From Nitrospirales bacterium (GTDB lineage Bacteria > Nitrospirota > Nitrospiria > Nitrospirales > UBA8639), in assembly GCA_029261305.1 (NCBI GenBank), contig JAJDBO010000349.1, forward strand, positions 1-14,932: 14,932 bases of DNA, read 5' to 3'. Below, one piece after another: positions 14,841-14,932 of this stretch. A model generated the notes under the pieces. That model ran no database searches, was not told where the DNA came from, and was given only the letters and a program-made list of their open reading frames with translations. The number at the start of each line of letters is the position of its first letter. Positions within the stretch are counted from its first letter, which is position 1. A program made the translations under genes and the position numbers.

Positions 14841-14932
14841 TTAATCTGGACGTCGAGGGTGGATGGAAACGAGAAAAGTGTGAGAAACTTGACCGTCTCC
14901 AGAGACTTCCTGTATGTGCCTAATAGGGGTGT
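14841..14932 (-). CDS. Probable C-terminal fragment of an upstream gene, unknown
   Basis: On the minus strand one frame is open across the whole remaining 92 nt and stops with TAA at 14843-14841, directly against the first possible coaE ATG (TAAATG). It would encode about 29 residues ending HTFLVSIHPRRPD. The product is not recognisable from so short a piece. A second frame is also open here, so the call rests mainly on the tight stop/start junction. Confidence 0.35.
   Translation of the reverse strand, partial: TPIRHIQEVSGDGQVSHTFLVSIHPRRPD

Noticed and set aside
1..14932. Search by eye for CRISPR repeats, transposase genes, terminal inverted repeats, tRNA genes, phage genes or toxin-antitoxin pairs.
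   Set aside because: None seen; the gaps are short and the genes are housekeeping types with even composition. An undescribed multi-gene system is not supported here.

Overview
The window looks like an ordinary, gene-dense stretch of bacterial chromosome with about 50% G+C. It holds twelve well-supported protein genes plus a probable fragment of a thirteenth. I see no rRNA, tRNA, insertion sequence, prophage, CRISPR array or toxin-antitoxin pair. The gene content is a housekeeping and cofactor set with a bifunctional PutA, a rhodanese-less ThiI and a long TPR lipoprotein of the kind seen near exopolysaccharide/PEP-CTERM systems. This is compatible with a Nitrospirota (Nitrospira-like) genome, but that assignment is an inference from overall impression, not proof.

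Layout. (1) 1-1619, plus strand: the 3' part of accC (biotin carboxylase), then thiE (thiamine phosphate synthase). (2) 1591-3138, minus strand: an SDR-family reductase followed 12 nt later by bioD (dethiobiotin synthetase); bioD and thiE overlap tail to tail by 29 nt. (3) 3379-4281, plus strand: a secreted protein of unknown function whose last 108 nt run antisense to putA. (4) 4174-9378, minus strand: in transcription order a dienelactone-hydrolase-family protein, a secreted protein of unknown function, and putA (proline to glutamate). (5) 9596-11890, plus strand: a 764-residue lipoprotein-like protein made of about 21 TPR units, divergent from the hydrolase across a 217-nt control region. 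(6) 11967-14932, minus strand: a probable fragment of an unknown gene, coaE, trxB and thiI. A hairpin at 11921-11957 terminates the TPR gene and probably also thiI.

How the genes fit together. Much of the window concerns cofactors: biotin synthesis (bioD) and use (accC), thiamine phosphate (thiE), sulfur transfer to tRNA (thiI, coupled by a one-base stop/start overlap to trxB), and coenzyme A (coaE). PutA burns proline to glutamate. The hydrolase and the two secreted proteins have no assigned role.

I did not find a clear new multi-gene system. The most interesting points are a dienelactone-hydrolase homologue whose nucleophile position is glycine, an SDR with altered cofactor-binding motifs coupled to bioD, the 108-nt coding-on-coding overlap with putA, and the compact regulatory regions at 7138-7294 and 9379-9595.
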